Source: Agapetus fuscipes (lineage: Eukaryota; Arthropoda; Insecta; Trichoptera; Glossosomatidae). Taken from it: 64,000 bases of DNA. The stretch spans positions 6,650,703 through 6,714,702 of the forward strand of contig OX637362.1 in the NCBI GenBank assembly GCA_951799405.1. The letters run 5' to 3'. The notes under the pieces are model-generated. The model had not been told where the DNA came from, ran no database searches, and saw only the letters and a list, made by a program, of their open reading frames with translations. A program made the position numbers and the translations under genes. Shown one piece after another: positions 19,490-28,272 of the stretch (the first letter of the stretch is position 1; each line of letters begins with the position of its first letter).

Positions 19490-19985
19490 GTATGCGGCTG
19501 ACCACCCATGCTGTAGAAAATGGTTCACTTTGCCAATGTCACCCCTGTTTCACGGAAGGTCGGCAACAGTTGCGGGGTGTACTCCCATTTGATATTAAGG
19601 TTTTTATACTGTAAATCCACATGCGGCATGTTTAAGCATGAACTTCTAGTCACGCTACTCGTGATCTAGCAACAATCCCACAAGGAGTGCCACCCGAGGT
19701 ATGCTATTAGATTCTGTAACATCGAACCATTTACTTTTGGAGTCATGGGCACAACTCTGACCTAGAGGTTCTTGTTTTGTCGTGCCGTTGCTTTTACTTC
19801 ACGGGAAGGCCTTTCGCCACTTGAGAAAATATATAGCTTTGCATGAGCGTCCATGTGCTGTGGGTCCTTCTGACACATACATACAGGACGGGTACGAAGA
19901 GGGTTTGACCATACCGTGTCTGCTTGTGAAAATGCATACATTGTGAATTCTTAATGCTACATATCTTTTCAACTTAGATTAGATG
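19490..19985 (+). mobile_element. Unit B split by repeat E
   Basis: The left part, 19490-19648, runs TATGCGGCTGACCACCCATG to GCATGTTTAAGCATGAACTT. The right part, 19912-19985, resumes with CGTGTCTGCTTGTGAAAATG and ends CAACTTAGATTAGAT. Removing the insert restores the standard B order. Confidence 0.85.
19649..19911 (+). repeat. Repeat E, longest copy, inserted in unit B
   Basis: About 263 bp. Words shared with the reverse complement of 39935-40083 include CTCTGACCTAGAGGTTCT, TTTTGTCGTGCCGTTG, TATAGCTTTGCATGAGCGTC and CATGTGCTGTGG. No tRNA-like promoter, inverted termini or coding frame is seen. Because it interrupts B cleanly it is presumably mobile. Confidence 0.65.
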
Positions 19986-20055
19986 CCTTTGGTGGGAATC
20001 GCAGCCCTTGGCGTTGATCGTAAGCGCTCTAACAACTGAGCTATCGACTAGACTT
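19986..20055 (-). mobile_element. SINE-A head fragment, antisense
   Basis: GTGGGAATCGCAGCCCTTGG, GTAAGCGCTCTAACAACTGA and GCTATCGACTAGAC. The B-box is degraded (GCTGCGATTCCC). Confidence 0.75.
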
Positions 20056-20069
20056 TAACAGAAGTCTTA

Positions 20070-20244
20070 GGCTGGTTTTAGTGTCGCGCTGACAACGCGC
20101 TGACCGTCAGCGCTGACCGTTCAAAATATATGAACTTGTAGGAAGCGTTTTAGAATGGCGCGTAGCTGTCAGCGCGACAAGTTCATATATTTGGCTGTCA
20201 GCGCTGACGGTCAGCGTGTTGTCAGCGCGACACTAAAACCAGCC
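20070..20244. mobile_element. PIF/Harbinger-like foldback MITE
   Basis: 175 bp. The termini GGCTGGTTTTAGTGTCGCGC and GCGCGACACTAAAACCAGCC are exact inverses, and the pairing continues inward through GCTGACAACGCGCTGACCGT with little mismatch. TTA flanks both ends (20067-20069, 20245-20247), matching the 3-bp TWA target of PIF/Harbinger elements. The palindromic word GTCAGCGCTGAC occurs on both arms. GC-rich against its surroundings and non-coding. Confidence 0.9.
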
Positions 20245-20247
20245 TTA

Positions 20248-20570
20248 TGAAAAGTATTGATATTTTCAAGATAAAATATTTTTTCACGCGAAGGAATTCC
20301 CGTCTTTATTTAGCATTTTATATTTTGTGGCACTCTCGTTCTGACTCGGCGACATGTACGTATACACATATAATCCCATTATTTTTCAGGATTCCATGCG
20401 AATTTCACCGCGAACTGTTCGCTTCCCTTCAAAGCGGATTGTTACAGTTTATTGGAGGGGATTTGAAGTTGCGCCGCAGTTCTGCTTTATGCGAAACAGA
20501 ATACGAAATGTTGCAGGATCCTGAAGTGTGCGCTTCAGGTCCAACCACTGTAAAAGATATATAAAATGTA
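20248..20570. other. Open frame of 105 codons, unassigned
   Basis: A plus-strand frame covers 20247-20564 but starts at the edge of the MITE and contains no recognisable motif. Codon use looks AT-driven. I consider it chance. Confidence 0.35.
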
Positions 20571-20759
20571 AAGCTGGAGGAAATGAAAGAAGTGTGTAAG
20601 GACAGAAAGAAATGGCGGTTGATCTGTAATATTGGCGGCTAGGGTTTTTTTTAATTAGAATTTGCTTTGCTGTTTAGTTTTTGATGTCCATACATTTTAT
20701 TATTTGTTGATTTTAAAAATTGTAATTTCTTGTGTATGCTCCTTGACTTATAGGTTGGT
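20571..20759 (+). pseudogene. LINE-1 extreme 3' end of ORF plus UTR spacer
   Basis: GGAGGAAATGAAAGAAGTGT and AAATGGCGGTTGATCTGTAA encode the terminal M-K-E-V-C-K-D-R-K-K-W-R-L-I-C-N motif. Then come TGATGTCCATACATTTTATT and CTCCTTGACTTATAGGTTGG. The copy switches strand at 20760 into an antisense B 5' end. Confidence 0.85.
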
Positions 20760-21100
20760 ATGGGTGATCAGCCTCATACTAATCTGTAAGTCAAGGAAAT
20801 CTGTATCAATCTATAATTTATAATAATCTAAGAATAATCTTTGATTTGTAATATTTTTTAGAATCAAATAATCATGAAACACTTCTAAAAAATGATTACA
20901 AATCAATTAATATGAATTTTCACAGTGCTTATACACAAACGATACAAAATAAAAGAACAATCTTCTTAGTTTTATATAAGATCTAATATCTGTTTATTCC
21001 AGAGCTCCCTCTTGTGATAAGACCAGATATTCTTTCATCTTTTGGATAGTCAGCCTGGTAGATGCTGGCCGTCTGGTATTTCGTGTGCAAGGATTGTATG
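20760..21100. repeat. Duplicated block, copy 2
   Basis: Counterpart of 15381-15720 (offset about 5.38 kb). It begins exactly where the LINE-1 3' end at 20740-20759 changes from sense B to antisense B. The junction therefore makes a short palindrome (CTTGACTTATAGG ... CTGTAAGTCAAG), suggesting template switching. Confidence 0.9.
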
Positions 21101-21360
21101 TGGCTGAACACCCATGCTGTAGAAAATGGTTCACTTTGCCAATGTCACCCCTGTTTCAGGGAAGGTCGACAGGAGTTGCAGGGTGTATGTTCATTTGAGA
21201 TTTGGGGTTTTATATTGTGGGTCCACATGCAGCATGTTTAAGCGCGAATTTAAATGTGTCTGCTTGTGAAAATGTAATAGTAATAATGTGTAAAAGTAAT
21301 AATGTGTAATGTGAATCTTTAATGTTACATATATTTGCAGCTTAGAATAGAATATAATAT
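21098..21360 (+). mobile_element. Unit B
   Basis: TATGTGGCTGAACACCCATG, GTCACCCCTGTTTCAGGGAA and CACATGCAGCATGTTTAAGC. The 3' part has a small duplication (AATAATGTGTAAAAGTAATAATGTGTAATG in two pieces) before TTTGCAGCTTAGAATAG. Confidence 0.88.
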
Positions 21361-21489
21361 AATCAATAGATAGCACGTATGAAAATACCAAACGGAATAA
21401 AAATATTGTTTCTTGCATTTGCTATACAAGGACGTTCCTTACCTTCAAAAATGCATTCAAAATGATTGGGACTATAGGGGAATTGACTT

Positions 21490-21730
21490 CTAAATCTAAA
21501 TATAAATCTAAGTTGGAAAGATATGTATCATTAAATGCATTCCTACAAGCAGACACGTATAAGTTCGCGCTAACACATGCCGCATTTGGATCTACAATAT
21601 AAAAACCCAATCTCAAATGAACATAAACCCTGCAACTTTTGCCGACCTTCCCTGTAACAGGGGTGATATTGGCAAAGTGAACCATCTCTTTACATTATAG
21701 GTGGTCAGCCTCATACCAACCTCGTATAAG
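21490..21730 (-). mobile_element. Unit B, antisense, full length
   Basis: AAATCTAAGTTGGAAAGATA, AGCAGACACGTATAAGTTCG, TGCCGACCTTCCCTGTAACA, AGGTGGTCAGCCTCATACCA and ATAAGTTAAGG. Confidence 0.9.
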
Positions 21731-21826
21731 TTAAGGAATTTTAACATTCAACTTTCAAAAGATTTTTGTGAAACACTGTGGCAATTCATTTTTAAATTTT
21801 AAGTTACCAACTTTATTTCAAATATA

Positions 21827-22120
21827 ATGCTTGCATTCCATGCCGAGACCTTGGGTTCGATTCCCACCGAGGATGTCAGAAATGATTTTCCGTTTTGGCG
21901 TTTTCTCGAACCCAGAATAGAATACCGGCAAGGTTTATTCAGTCTTCACAACGAATGAAAACCAGCCTCCTAGGGATCTGGGAAGCCATCACTTCAACTG
22001 AAGGGGTTGGGGTAAAGCCGGCCCCTTCTCTGTGAAAATAAATAGGTCCAATGCTCTTCATGACAACACGGTAAGAAGTTGTGGTAGATGTACCACTTAG
22101 TTACGTTACGTTTGTGTTTC
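21827..22120 (+). mobile_element. SINE-A, head 5'-truncated
   Basis: Starts at ATGCTTGCATTCCATGCCGA, B-box GGGTTCGATTCCCACCGAG, AAATGATTTTCCGTTTTGGC, GGGATCTGGGAAGCC, GGTTGGGGTAAAGCCGGCCC. The tail is degraded to TTAGTTACGTTACG. Confidence 0.88.
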
Positions 22121-22270
22121 TTACCATTGTTGTTACTTTTGCCTCTATGTACTGCTCGCCCCTTTTAAACTCCTAAAGTTTGTGACAATATGTAGGAATG
22201 GTCTCATACCTGAAACAACAAAAAATGGGAATTAGAAATATGATAGAACTTGCTGATATGAGAAACCTAG

Positions 22271-22676
22271 GGAGTAGGGTTTACGTTGGGAAGTTGGGTT
22301 TACATTGGGGAGTTGGGCTTACATTGGGGAGTTGGGCTAACATTGGGGAGTTGGGTTTACGTTGAGGAGTTGGGTTTACATTGGGGAGTTGGGCTTACAT
22401 TGGGGAATTGGGCTTACATTGGGGAGTTGGGCTAACATTGGGGAGTTGAGTTAACGTTGAGGAATTGGGTTTACATTGGGGAGTTGGGCTTACATTGGGG
22501 AGTTGGGCTTACATTGGGGAGTTGGGTTTACGTTGGGGAGTTGGTTTTACATTGGGAAGTTGTGTTTACATTGGGGAGTTGGGCTTACATTGGAGAGTTG
22601 GGTTTACGTTGAGGAGTTGGGTTTACATTGGGGAGTTGGGTTTACATTGAGGAGTTAGGCTTTACATTGGGGAGTT
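22271..22676. repeat. Minisatellite, 19-bp unit
   Basis: About 21 copies of TTACATTGGGGAGTTGGGC with TTTACGTTGAGGAGTTGGG variants. G-rich on the plus strand, all frames open for long stretches, and the unit is not a multiple of three. The 60-codon frames it creates are artefacts of repetition. Variants recur in blocks, implying block-wise expansion. Confidence 0.97.
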
Positions 22677-22757
22677 TATAAGAATTTATTTTGCAGTAAC
22701 TCCCTGTGCACGCTTCATATCTAAACATCAGTGTCAGTGGCAACACCTTTTCATTTA

Positions 22758-23051
22758 ATAATAATATTAGGATGATTTGGTGAGCGCTGTTTTTGTGAAA
22801 ATCACACCTCAAGAGTTCTCTACAAGCTTGGGCATCGCTACAGAAAGCTCCAATTCTCAAGCAAGACCCAGTTGCTGTAAGGCTGGATGGACCTTGGTGA
22901 CTGGTCTTTGGTTAAGGTATATGAATTTATCAACCCAGCCAAGACCATATTTGAAAATATAAATGGTATATTTTTGTGCTCCGCCGGGATTCGAAGACAC
23001 AACCTTCCATTTACGAGTCGAAAACGCTAACCGTTAGACTACGGACCGGTC
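22758..23051 (-). mobile_element. SINE-C, ATT-tailed subtype, full length
   Basis: Antisense: ATAATAATATTAGGATGATT, GCGCTGTTTTTGTGAAAATC, ACTGGTCTTTGGTTAAGG, GTGCTCCGCCGGGATTCGAA and ACTACGGACCGGTC. It follows the 19-bp minisatellite by about 80 bp. Confidence 0.92.
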
Positions 23052-23109
23052 TAATTTACCGTAGCACTGAATTTTTTCACTCTTCACCTTGCAGAATTAA
23101 TGAGAAAAA

Positions 23110-23290
23110 CACTTGTACGGGGCAATTTTCCTTAAAAGAGGGGCTCGGCGGTTTTCCATGGACCGCCATTTCCTGTGTTTTTGCTTCTCGCACGAGAAAA
23201 TGGCGGGAAACTGTTGTAGAGCCGGGGCCGGATGGCGGGCCGTCTCTCACGAAGCTAACACACAAAGAAAGATTAACAAGAAATGCGTCA
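23110..23290. other. GC-rich island within AT-rich DNA, unassigned
   Basis: GC-rich with several CpGs. GGACCGCCATTTCCTGTG and GAAAATGGCGGGAAACTG face each other, and the latter contains an E2F-like TGGCGGGAAA. Overlapping frames are open on both strands (117 codons on +, 62 on -), starting inside SINE-C. It could be an old exon/promoter or an unknown repeat. No family recognised. Confidence 0.35.
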
Positions 23291-23334
23291 TTATTTACTT
23301 TTACGAATTTTCTACCTAAAAATAATTAAATATC

Positions 23335-23553
23335 TGGATACGTTGTTTGGTGAGCTAGTTTTTGTGAGAATCACACCTCGAGGGCCCTCTGCGAACTCGG
23401 TAGCCGCTGTAGAAGGCGCCAATTCTCAAGTTTAACACATTTGCTGCAAGCCTTGATGTTCTTTTGGTGACATATCTTTGGTAAGGCAAATGAATTTTTC
23501 AAAAAGTGGATATTTTATTACGAGTCCAAAGCAATAGCCATTAGACTAAGGGC
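23335..23553 (-). mobile_element. SINE-C, ATT subtype, diverged
   Basis: Antisense: TTTGGTGAGCTAGTTTTTGT, GAGAATCACACCTCGAGGGC, AGAAGGCGCCAATTCTCAAG and ATATCTTTGGTAAGG. The head is reduced to AATAGCCATTAGACTAAGGG. Confidence 0.82.
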
Positions 23554-23696
23554 CTATTGCACCAAACTTCAATCAGACAAAAATCAAAATCAGGAGTGAT
23601 TTCTTCCATCAAATCAAAAAATTGTTGCGTTTACGTAAATGCAACCTATGCATCAGCTTACTTTTATGACAGCTGATGCACATCTTCTTTCCTGTT

Positions 23697-23910
23697 TAAT
23701 TTTTTTTTTTAAAGATTTGTGGAAAGGAATGCAATCCACCAACCTATTTTGCCTGGCCAGTTGTCTTCATGCGAAAGCAGAAGCTTGTGTGCATGCAACG
23801 GCATCTGTTGAACCAGGGTCGAAGTTATCGTCGCGGGATTCGAACCAACGTTATCCGGTTCCAAATAACCTGTTTTGATCCCCGCGGCCATAACACCGAC
23901 TATATCATCA
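23697..23910 (-). mobile_element. SINE-D, full length, antisense
   Basis: T-run, AAAGATTTGTGGAAAGGAAT, CCACCAACCTATTTTGCCTG, CAGTTGTCTTCATGCGAAAG, ATGCAACGGCATCTGTTGAA, TATCGTCGCGGGATTCGAAC, then a tRNA-like head read on the minus strand as GGTGTTATGGCCGCGGGGAT. The best D copy, together with 61668. Confidence 0.9.
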
Positions 23911-24127
23911 TATTATTACCCACTTCCGAGAAATATTTAACCGAGGTCCTAACCAGAATTAAGCAATCAAATTTGATGTGTCAATTTAATATTGATTGGA
24001 GGTTGGTGCATTTCAAATAATATATGAGTCGTATAAAAACAAAGGCGGCGAATTAGGATTTTTTCGAAGTTGAGATAAGTACCTATATGAAACACAGGGA
24101 GAGTAAACATTGAAAGTTTCTTTTTAT

Positions 24128-24243
24128 ATTGGATTGGAAATAAATACCGAAACGGCAAATCATTTCCGACACCCTTTGTGGGGTTCGAATCCTAGCTCTT
24201 TGTCATTGATGGTAAGAGCTCTAACAAGCCATCGATCCGCTCT
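24128..24243 (-). mobile_element. SINE-A head and proximal body, antisense
   Basis: AAATAAATACCGAAACGGCA, AATCATTTCCGACACCC, GTGGGGTTCGAATCCTAGCT and a diverged A-box region (CTAACAAGCCATCGATCC). Confidence 0.8.
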
Positions 24244-25119
24244 TCCACGTAAAGATATAATTATATTTTTTCGCATTTAATAAAGGCACTCCACTGAGAT
24301 GGTCCTGGACCATTAAATGGCGCCACAGGAAAGAAATCATCCATCATCATCATCATCATCACTAAAAACCTTTGTTATTTCTGCAGAATTTAATTTAAAA
24401 TAAAAATACAGAAAAAAGGTCTAAAATAATGAAGAAAGGTTTTTAATTATTGCAATAAAAATACCTTCAGGATATATTTTCTGTATTTTCTAAAACAAAA
24501 CATAAAAGTATTTTCATTTCCATCATTCACGAAAATATTATTTAATTTTTTAACAGGCATTTGTTTTTTTTTCAGTGAAGGTAAACAAGTTAGTAGGTAC
24601 AAAATATGTATTTTTGTTGTTGTTTTGGAAACAAGAATGGTTATTTAGGAAAAGGAAAAAAAAAACAGCACGAGTTTTCCTAGAAAGGATCGTTTAACAT
24701 TTTTTTGCATAAATCATTTATCTTTATTTTTTGCAATTAGTAGAAAAGAAGAAGTTGATTGAAATGAGGCGCTAAGTACTATTATATTCGATATTTACAC
24801 GTTGATTTTTGTACTGCAATCTGATTAATATTTAAGATCTTCTTTCATAAGTTTTCGTATTTTTTAAGTTTTGTCGCTATGGTACTTAGTGCCTTTTTAA
24901 TTCTACCATTTGTATGTACTTAGGACCAAAATATATATTTTTTGTGTTAAAATACCATTTCAATATTTATCAGACATAACACAAAATAGTTTTGAATACA
25001 TCCATTGAAATTTATTTTTTCATTATATGGGCTGCAGAGCCATTATAGAAGATGAAGGAACAAAATGAAATTTAAAAAAAATTAAATATTACAATTGAAA
25101 ACACAAACCATATTTTCTT
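24244..25119. other. AT-rich gene desert
   Basis: Very AT-rich, with a short (ATC)n run at about 24339-24361. Weak inverted similarity between 24375-24430 and 24440-24500 suggests an old foldback. No coding frame. Confidence 0.5.
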
Positions 25120-25127
25120 CACATTCC

Positions 25128-25622
25128 TTGACTTCTAGGTTGGTATGAGGCTGAACACCCAGACTAAAAAATGGTTTACTTTGCCAATGTCACTCCTGTT
25201 TCAGGAAAGGTCGGTAAATTTTGCAGGGTTTATATTCATTTGAGGTTTGGATTTTAATTTGTAAATACACATTCAGCATTTGTAAGCGCGACTTTATACG
25301 TGTCTGTTTGTGAGTTTGATTTGATATGAATTTGAATGATAATATCGACTGCTCCAAGGAATAAGGAAGTAGCTCCGAAATTTAGGTTTTTGACTTATTT
25401 CCATTTCTGAAGGTAACAAATCATTATCTTCATTCCAAGATGGCAGCCGTGTCTCTATCTCTTTTAAATTCGTTAATAAATTAATGTTAAAAAACAGTTT
25501 TTGCATTGTACTCCATGGAATAAATAACATTCAATTGGCTTTCCTGCAAAACTGTGTTTTTTGGCTTAGTGCTGTCTTCCTTGGAGCAGTCGATATATAT
25601 CTTTGCAACTTAGATTAAAGAT
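25128..25622 (+). mobile_element. Unit B interrupted by a MITE
   Basis: Left part 25128-25344 (CCTTGACTTCTAGGTTGGTA, GAGGCTGAACACCCAG, CAGCATTTGTAAGCGCGACT). Right part 25594-25622 (ATATATCTTTGCAACTTAGA). The normal B 3' end is rebuilt when the insert is removed. Confidence 0.9.
25345..25593. mobile_element. TA-flanked MITE, 249 bp
   Basis: Inverted ends TCGACTGCTCCAAGGA and TCCTTGGAGCAGTCGA are exact and are flanked by TA on each side, as in Tc1/mariner-class non-autonomous elements. Its host is a B repeat, so it is younger than that B. The interior has no transposase frame. Confidence 0.88.
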
Positions 25623-25832
25623 TACAGACTACAATGAAAGATATTTTTTTTAGTTCTCGAAATGAAATCTTCAATTAAAAATAATGATGTATTGGCCATT
25701 TTATTATTTAAAAAAAAGAAGAAAAAAACATTGTGGAAAAAATTGTTCTGATTGCTAGACGTACGTAGGTTTATAATGCCCGCTGCAAACGACCATTCAC
25801 GCGTGTCATTTTTGTATGTGTAAAATAAAATC

Positions 25833-26072
25833 TTAATTGCAAGCATATAACATTAACAGATTCATAATGAATGCGTGCCTGCAAGCATTCACATGTAATT
25901 TTGCGCTTACACATGCAGTGTGTACCAATAAAACTAAAAAAAACATACGCTCTGCAGCTCATCCCGCCCTTTTCTGAAACAGGGGTGACATTCGTACAGG
26001 AGCAAGTTTTTTTTAAATTATTGGTCGTCAGCCTTATGCCAAATAATAAGTCAGAAACCCCATTTTTTAAAT
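25833..26072 (-). mobile_element. Unit B, diverged, antisense
   Basis: TTAATTGCAAGCATATAACA, ATGAATGCGTGCCTGCAAGC, GCGCTTACACATGCAGTGTG, CTGCAGCTCATCCCGCCCTT and GGTCGTCAGCCTTATGCCAA. Confidence 0.8.
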
Positions 26073-26090
26073 TGAAAAATGCATATGTTC

Positions 26091-26152
26091 CTTGACTTAT
26101 AAGTTGGTATGTGGCTGACCACCCATGCTGTAGAAAATGGTTCAGGGAAGAT
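26091..26152 (+). mobile_element. Unit B, 5' end only
   Basis: TTCCTTGACTTATAAGTTGG, GTGGCTGACCACCCATGCTG and TAGAAAATGGTTCAGGG, then the match to B stops. Confidence 0.8.
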
Positions 26153-26390
26153 TGGCGTCACACTTTTTCAGATGATTTTACCAATCTGATCAATTTTGAT
26201 TTTTTATTTTTTATTTATTAAGCAAACAAACAGTTTAGGTAGGTATACAATATACATGCTTTATATTGGAACAAAAACAAAATTCAAAATTCAAAAACCA
26301 GCAAAGACTTTTTTACCAATCTGATTTTATTCCTCTTTTTCCTTTCATAAACATTGTATTGTGTATGTTCATTTTTCCTTGACTTATAGG
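26151..26390. repeat. Shared B-leader block, copy 1 (with ~110-bp insert)
   Basis: GGGAAGATTGGCGTCACACT, TTTACCAATCTGATCA and CCTTTCATAAACATTGTATT are also found at 34786-34915, in the same order and directly upstream of a B. Here about 110 bp (26203-26312) is inserted in the middle. The CCAATCTGAT words look like antisense LINE-2. Confidence 0.8.
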
Positions 26391-26622
26391 TTGGTATGAG
26401 GCTGACCACCCATGCCGAGGATAATGCTTCACTTTGCCAATGTCACCCCATTTTCAGGGAAGGTCGGCAAGAGTTGCAGGGTGTATATTCATTTGAGATT
26501 TGGGTTATGCTGTAGGTTCACATGCGGCATGTACAAGCGCGTACTTATACGTGTTAGCTTGTGAAAATGCATATAATGTGAATGCCCAATGTTGCATATC
26601 TTTGCAACTTAGATTAGGTAAG
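26377..26622 (+). mobile_element. Unit B, full length
   Basis: TTCCTTGACTTATAGGTTGG, GAGGCTGACCACCCATG, CAGGGAAGGTCGGCAAGAGT, CACATGCGGCATGTACAAGC and CTTTGCAACTTAGATTAGG. Confidence 0.92.
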
Positions 26623-26690
26623 ATCAGAAAAAAAATGCATGTTTATACAAAACGTACACGATATTTGTGATTTATCTATTTGGTAACTTA

Positions 26691-26815
26691 GCAACGACGT
26701 TACCACTTACCATGTTGAAAGCACCGGTTTCCATAGATCACCGAAGTTAAGCAACATTGGGCGCGGACATATTTGGATGGGTAACCGCTCAGGTACACCG
26801 CGTGTCGTTGGCATC
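26691..26815 (+). rRNA. 5S rRNA-like sequence, probably a pseudogene or SINE component
   Basis: Clear full-length similarity to eukaryotic 5S rRNA: GCAACGACG start, ACCATGTTGAAAGCACCGGT, GATCACCGAAGTTAAGCAAC, TTGGGCGCGGAC, TTTGGATGGGTAACCGCTCA, and the end ACACCGCGTGTCGTTGGC. The internal pol III control region (box A GTTAAGCAAC, box C TGGATGGGTAACCGC) is preserved. About seven extra bases near position 15-22 and several substitutions depart from the usual ~120 nt. It is a single copy joined directly to the tRNA-like head of SINE-C at 26819. TTAGCAA occurs just before it and just after that SINE. It may be a retroposed 5S copy or the head of a chimeric 5S-tRNA SINE. Confidence 0.82.
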
Positions 26816-26818
26816 TTG

Positions 26819-27116
26819 GACCGGTCCGTAGTCCGTAGTGGCAACACTTCGGACTCGTAAATGGAAGGTTGTGGATTCGGATCCCGGCGGAGCACAAAAT
26901 ATACCATTTATATTTCGAATGTGCTCTTCGCTGGGTTGAAAAATTCATAAACCTTTACCAAAGACCGGTCACTGAAAGGTCCATCCAACCTTACAACAAC
27001 TGGATCTTGCTTGAGAATTGGCGCTTTCTACAGCGACGACCAAGCTTGCAGAGGGCTCTTGATGTGTGATACACACAAAAACAGCGCTCACCAAATAAAT
27101 CATCCTCATATTAGCA
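26819..27116 (+). mobile_element. SINE-C, ATT subtype, fused to 5S-like head
   Basis: ACCGGTCCGTAGTCCGTAGT, TGGATTCGGATCCCGGCGGA (B-box mutated), AAAGACCGGTCACTGAAAGG, GAGAATTGGCGCTTTCTACA, AAATAAATCATCCTCATATT. There is no spacer between the 5S-like end and this head. Confidence 0.92.
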
Positions 27117-27727
27117 ATCCGGCGAGGTAACGTCACAGAATTTTCGACTTTTTTGTTATGTTGTTGGCATTCCTGAACGCCGGACTGAATGCAAAAATGA
27201 CAGACATGAATTGTGATTTCACCGTTTTCACCAGGGCAAGACTGAAGTTTGGAGGAGAAAAAGTTGATTTTTTTTTCTTCGTCAACGGCTGAGGAGCTCT
27301 CGACGTAAAATGAACCACAGGTCGTTATTGCGGTAGAAAAAGCGGGAAACTTATCTTTCCAGGAGCGGGAAAATTCAAAATAGGAAAGATTGAGAACATG
27401 ATGGGGAGATATTGCGATCTGAAGAGAGCCCCTAATTAATGATTAAATTTTAATATAGTATAATATCATTACAAAAACTAAAATGGAAAAGAGTTTCATA
27501 GGCATATTTATATTAAAAATATAATGTAATCAAAGAGTTGCTTTTCGGGATCTGTTGCCGTAGTCAGAAGGAGCTGCAACTTCCGAACGTTTCGTCCAAG
27601 TCTGCGATGGGCTTCTTCATGGGCGAAACGTCCGGAATCTCCAGCTTCTTAGAGACAACGGCCACAGATTGCGGAAAGCAGCTCTCCAGAATCAACAGCC
27701 GGCGATTCGGCGGCCGCGAGTTTAGGA
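27117..27727. other. Unassigned; contains a short CGTTTCG hairpin
   Basis: No gene. At 27585-27635 AACGTTTCGTCC and GGGCGAAACGTCC form a hairpin with a short loop containing CTTCTTCATG, like those at 37705, 52725 and 60760. 27640-27725 is GC-rich (includes a NotI-type GCGGCCGC). Confidence 0.5.
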
Positions 27728-28272
27728 GCTTGCCTTACGCCAACCACTTCATTTGAAGTGGGGGTTCTCCCGAGGGGGCTGGTACTCATTTTTTGTGAAG
27801 GTTTATTAAATCTTGCCGGTATTTCATTTTGAGGTTTGAAATGAACACCTTCTTCTTCTTCTTCTTCTTGTGCCACTTCTAACGAAGATCGGCGATCATC
27901 ATAGCTATTTTGATTTTTGATGCTGCGGCTCGAAATAGGGACTTGGTGCTTCTGCCGAACCACTGTCGCAGGTTCTTCAGCCACGATGTCCTTCGGCGTC
28001 CCTGAGATCTTCTCCCCTCAATCCTACCCTGAATGATAAGATGAAGGAGACGGTACTTCTCATTTCTCATAATGTGACCGAAGTGCATTAGCTTTCTCTG
28101 CTTAATGGTAGGCAGGAGCTCCTTTGTAGTGCGCATTCGTTGAAGGACTTCTTCATAAATCCCAATAAATGAACACCGAAACGGGAAATCATTTCTGACA
28201 TCCTCGGTGGGATTCGAACCTTGGCACTCCGCATGGAATGCAAGCACTCCATAAACTGAGCTATCGGCCAGG
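27728..28272 (-). mobile_element. SINE-A interrupted by a LINE 3' end
   Basis: Distal part 27728-27849 (CTTACGCCAACCACTTCATT, AAATCTTGCCGGTATTTC, TTTGAAATGAACACC) and proximal part 28168-28272 (AATGAACACCGAAACGGGAA, GGTGGGATTCGAACCTTGGC, AACTGAGCTATCGGCC). The 10-bp AATGAACACC is present on both sides of the insert. Confidence 0.92.
27850..28167 (-). pseudogene. 5'-truncated LINE insertion with (GAA)n tail and 10-bp target duplication
   Basis: Minus-strand translation of 28167-27879 gives the C-terminal part of a non-LTR reverse transcriptase: R-K-L-M-H-F-G-H-I-M-R-N, then L-I-I-Q-G-R-I-E-G and R-R-R-T-S-W-L-K-N-L-R-Q-W. The frame is intact to a stop at 27879. The element ends in (GAA)6, seen on the plus strand as TTC repeats, with AATGAACACC duplicated at 27840-27849 and 28168-28177. 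The lineage differs from LINE-1/LINE-2. A recent, dead-on-arrival insertion. Confidence 0.9.

Noticed and set aside
22465..22658. Two overlapping 60-codon frames rich in W-G-V-G-L
   Set aside because: They lie in the 19-bp minisatellite, where every frame is open; period 19 in three frames gives a fake 19-residue protein repeat.
24339..24361. (ATC)n run as a regulatory site
   Set aside because: Ordinary microsatellite.
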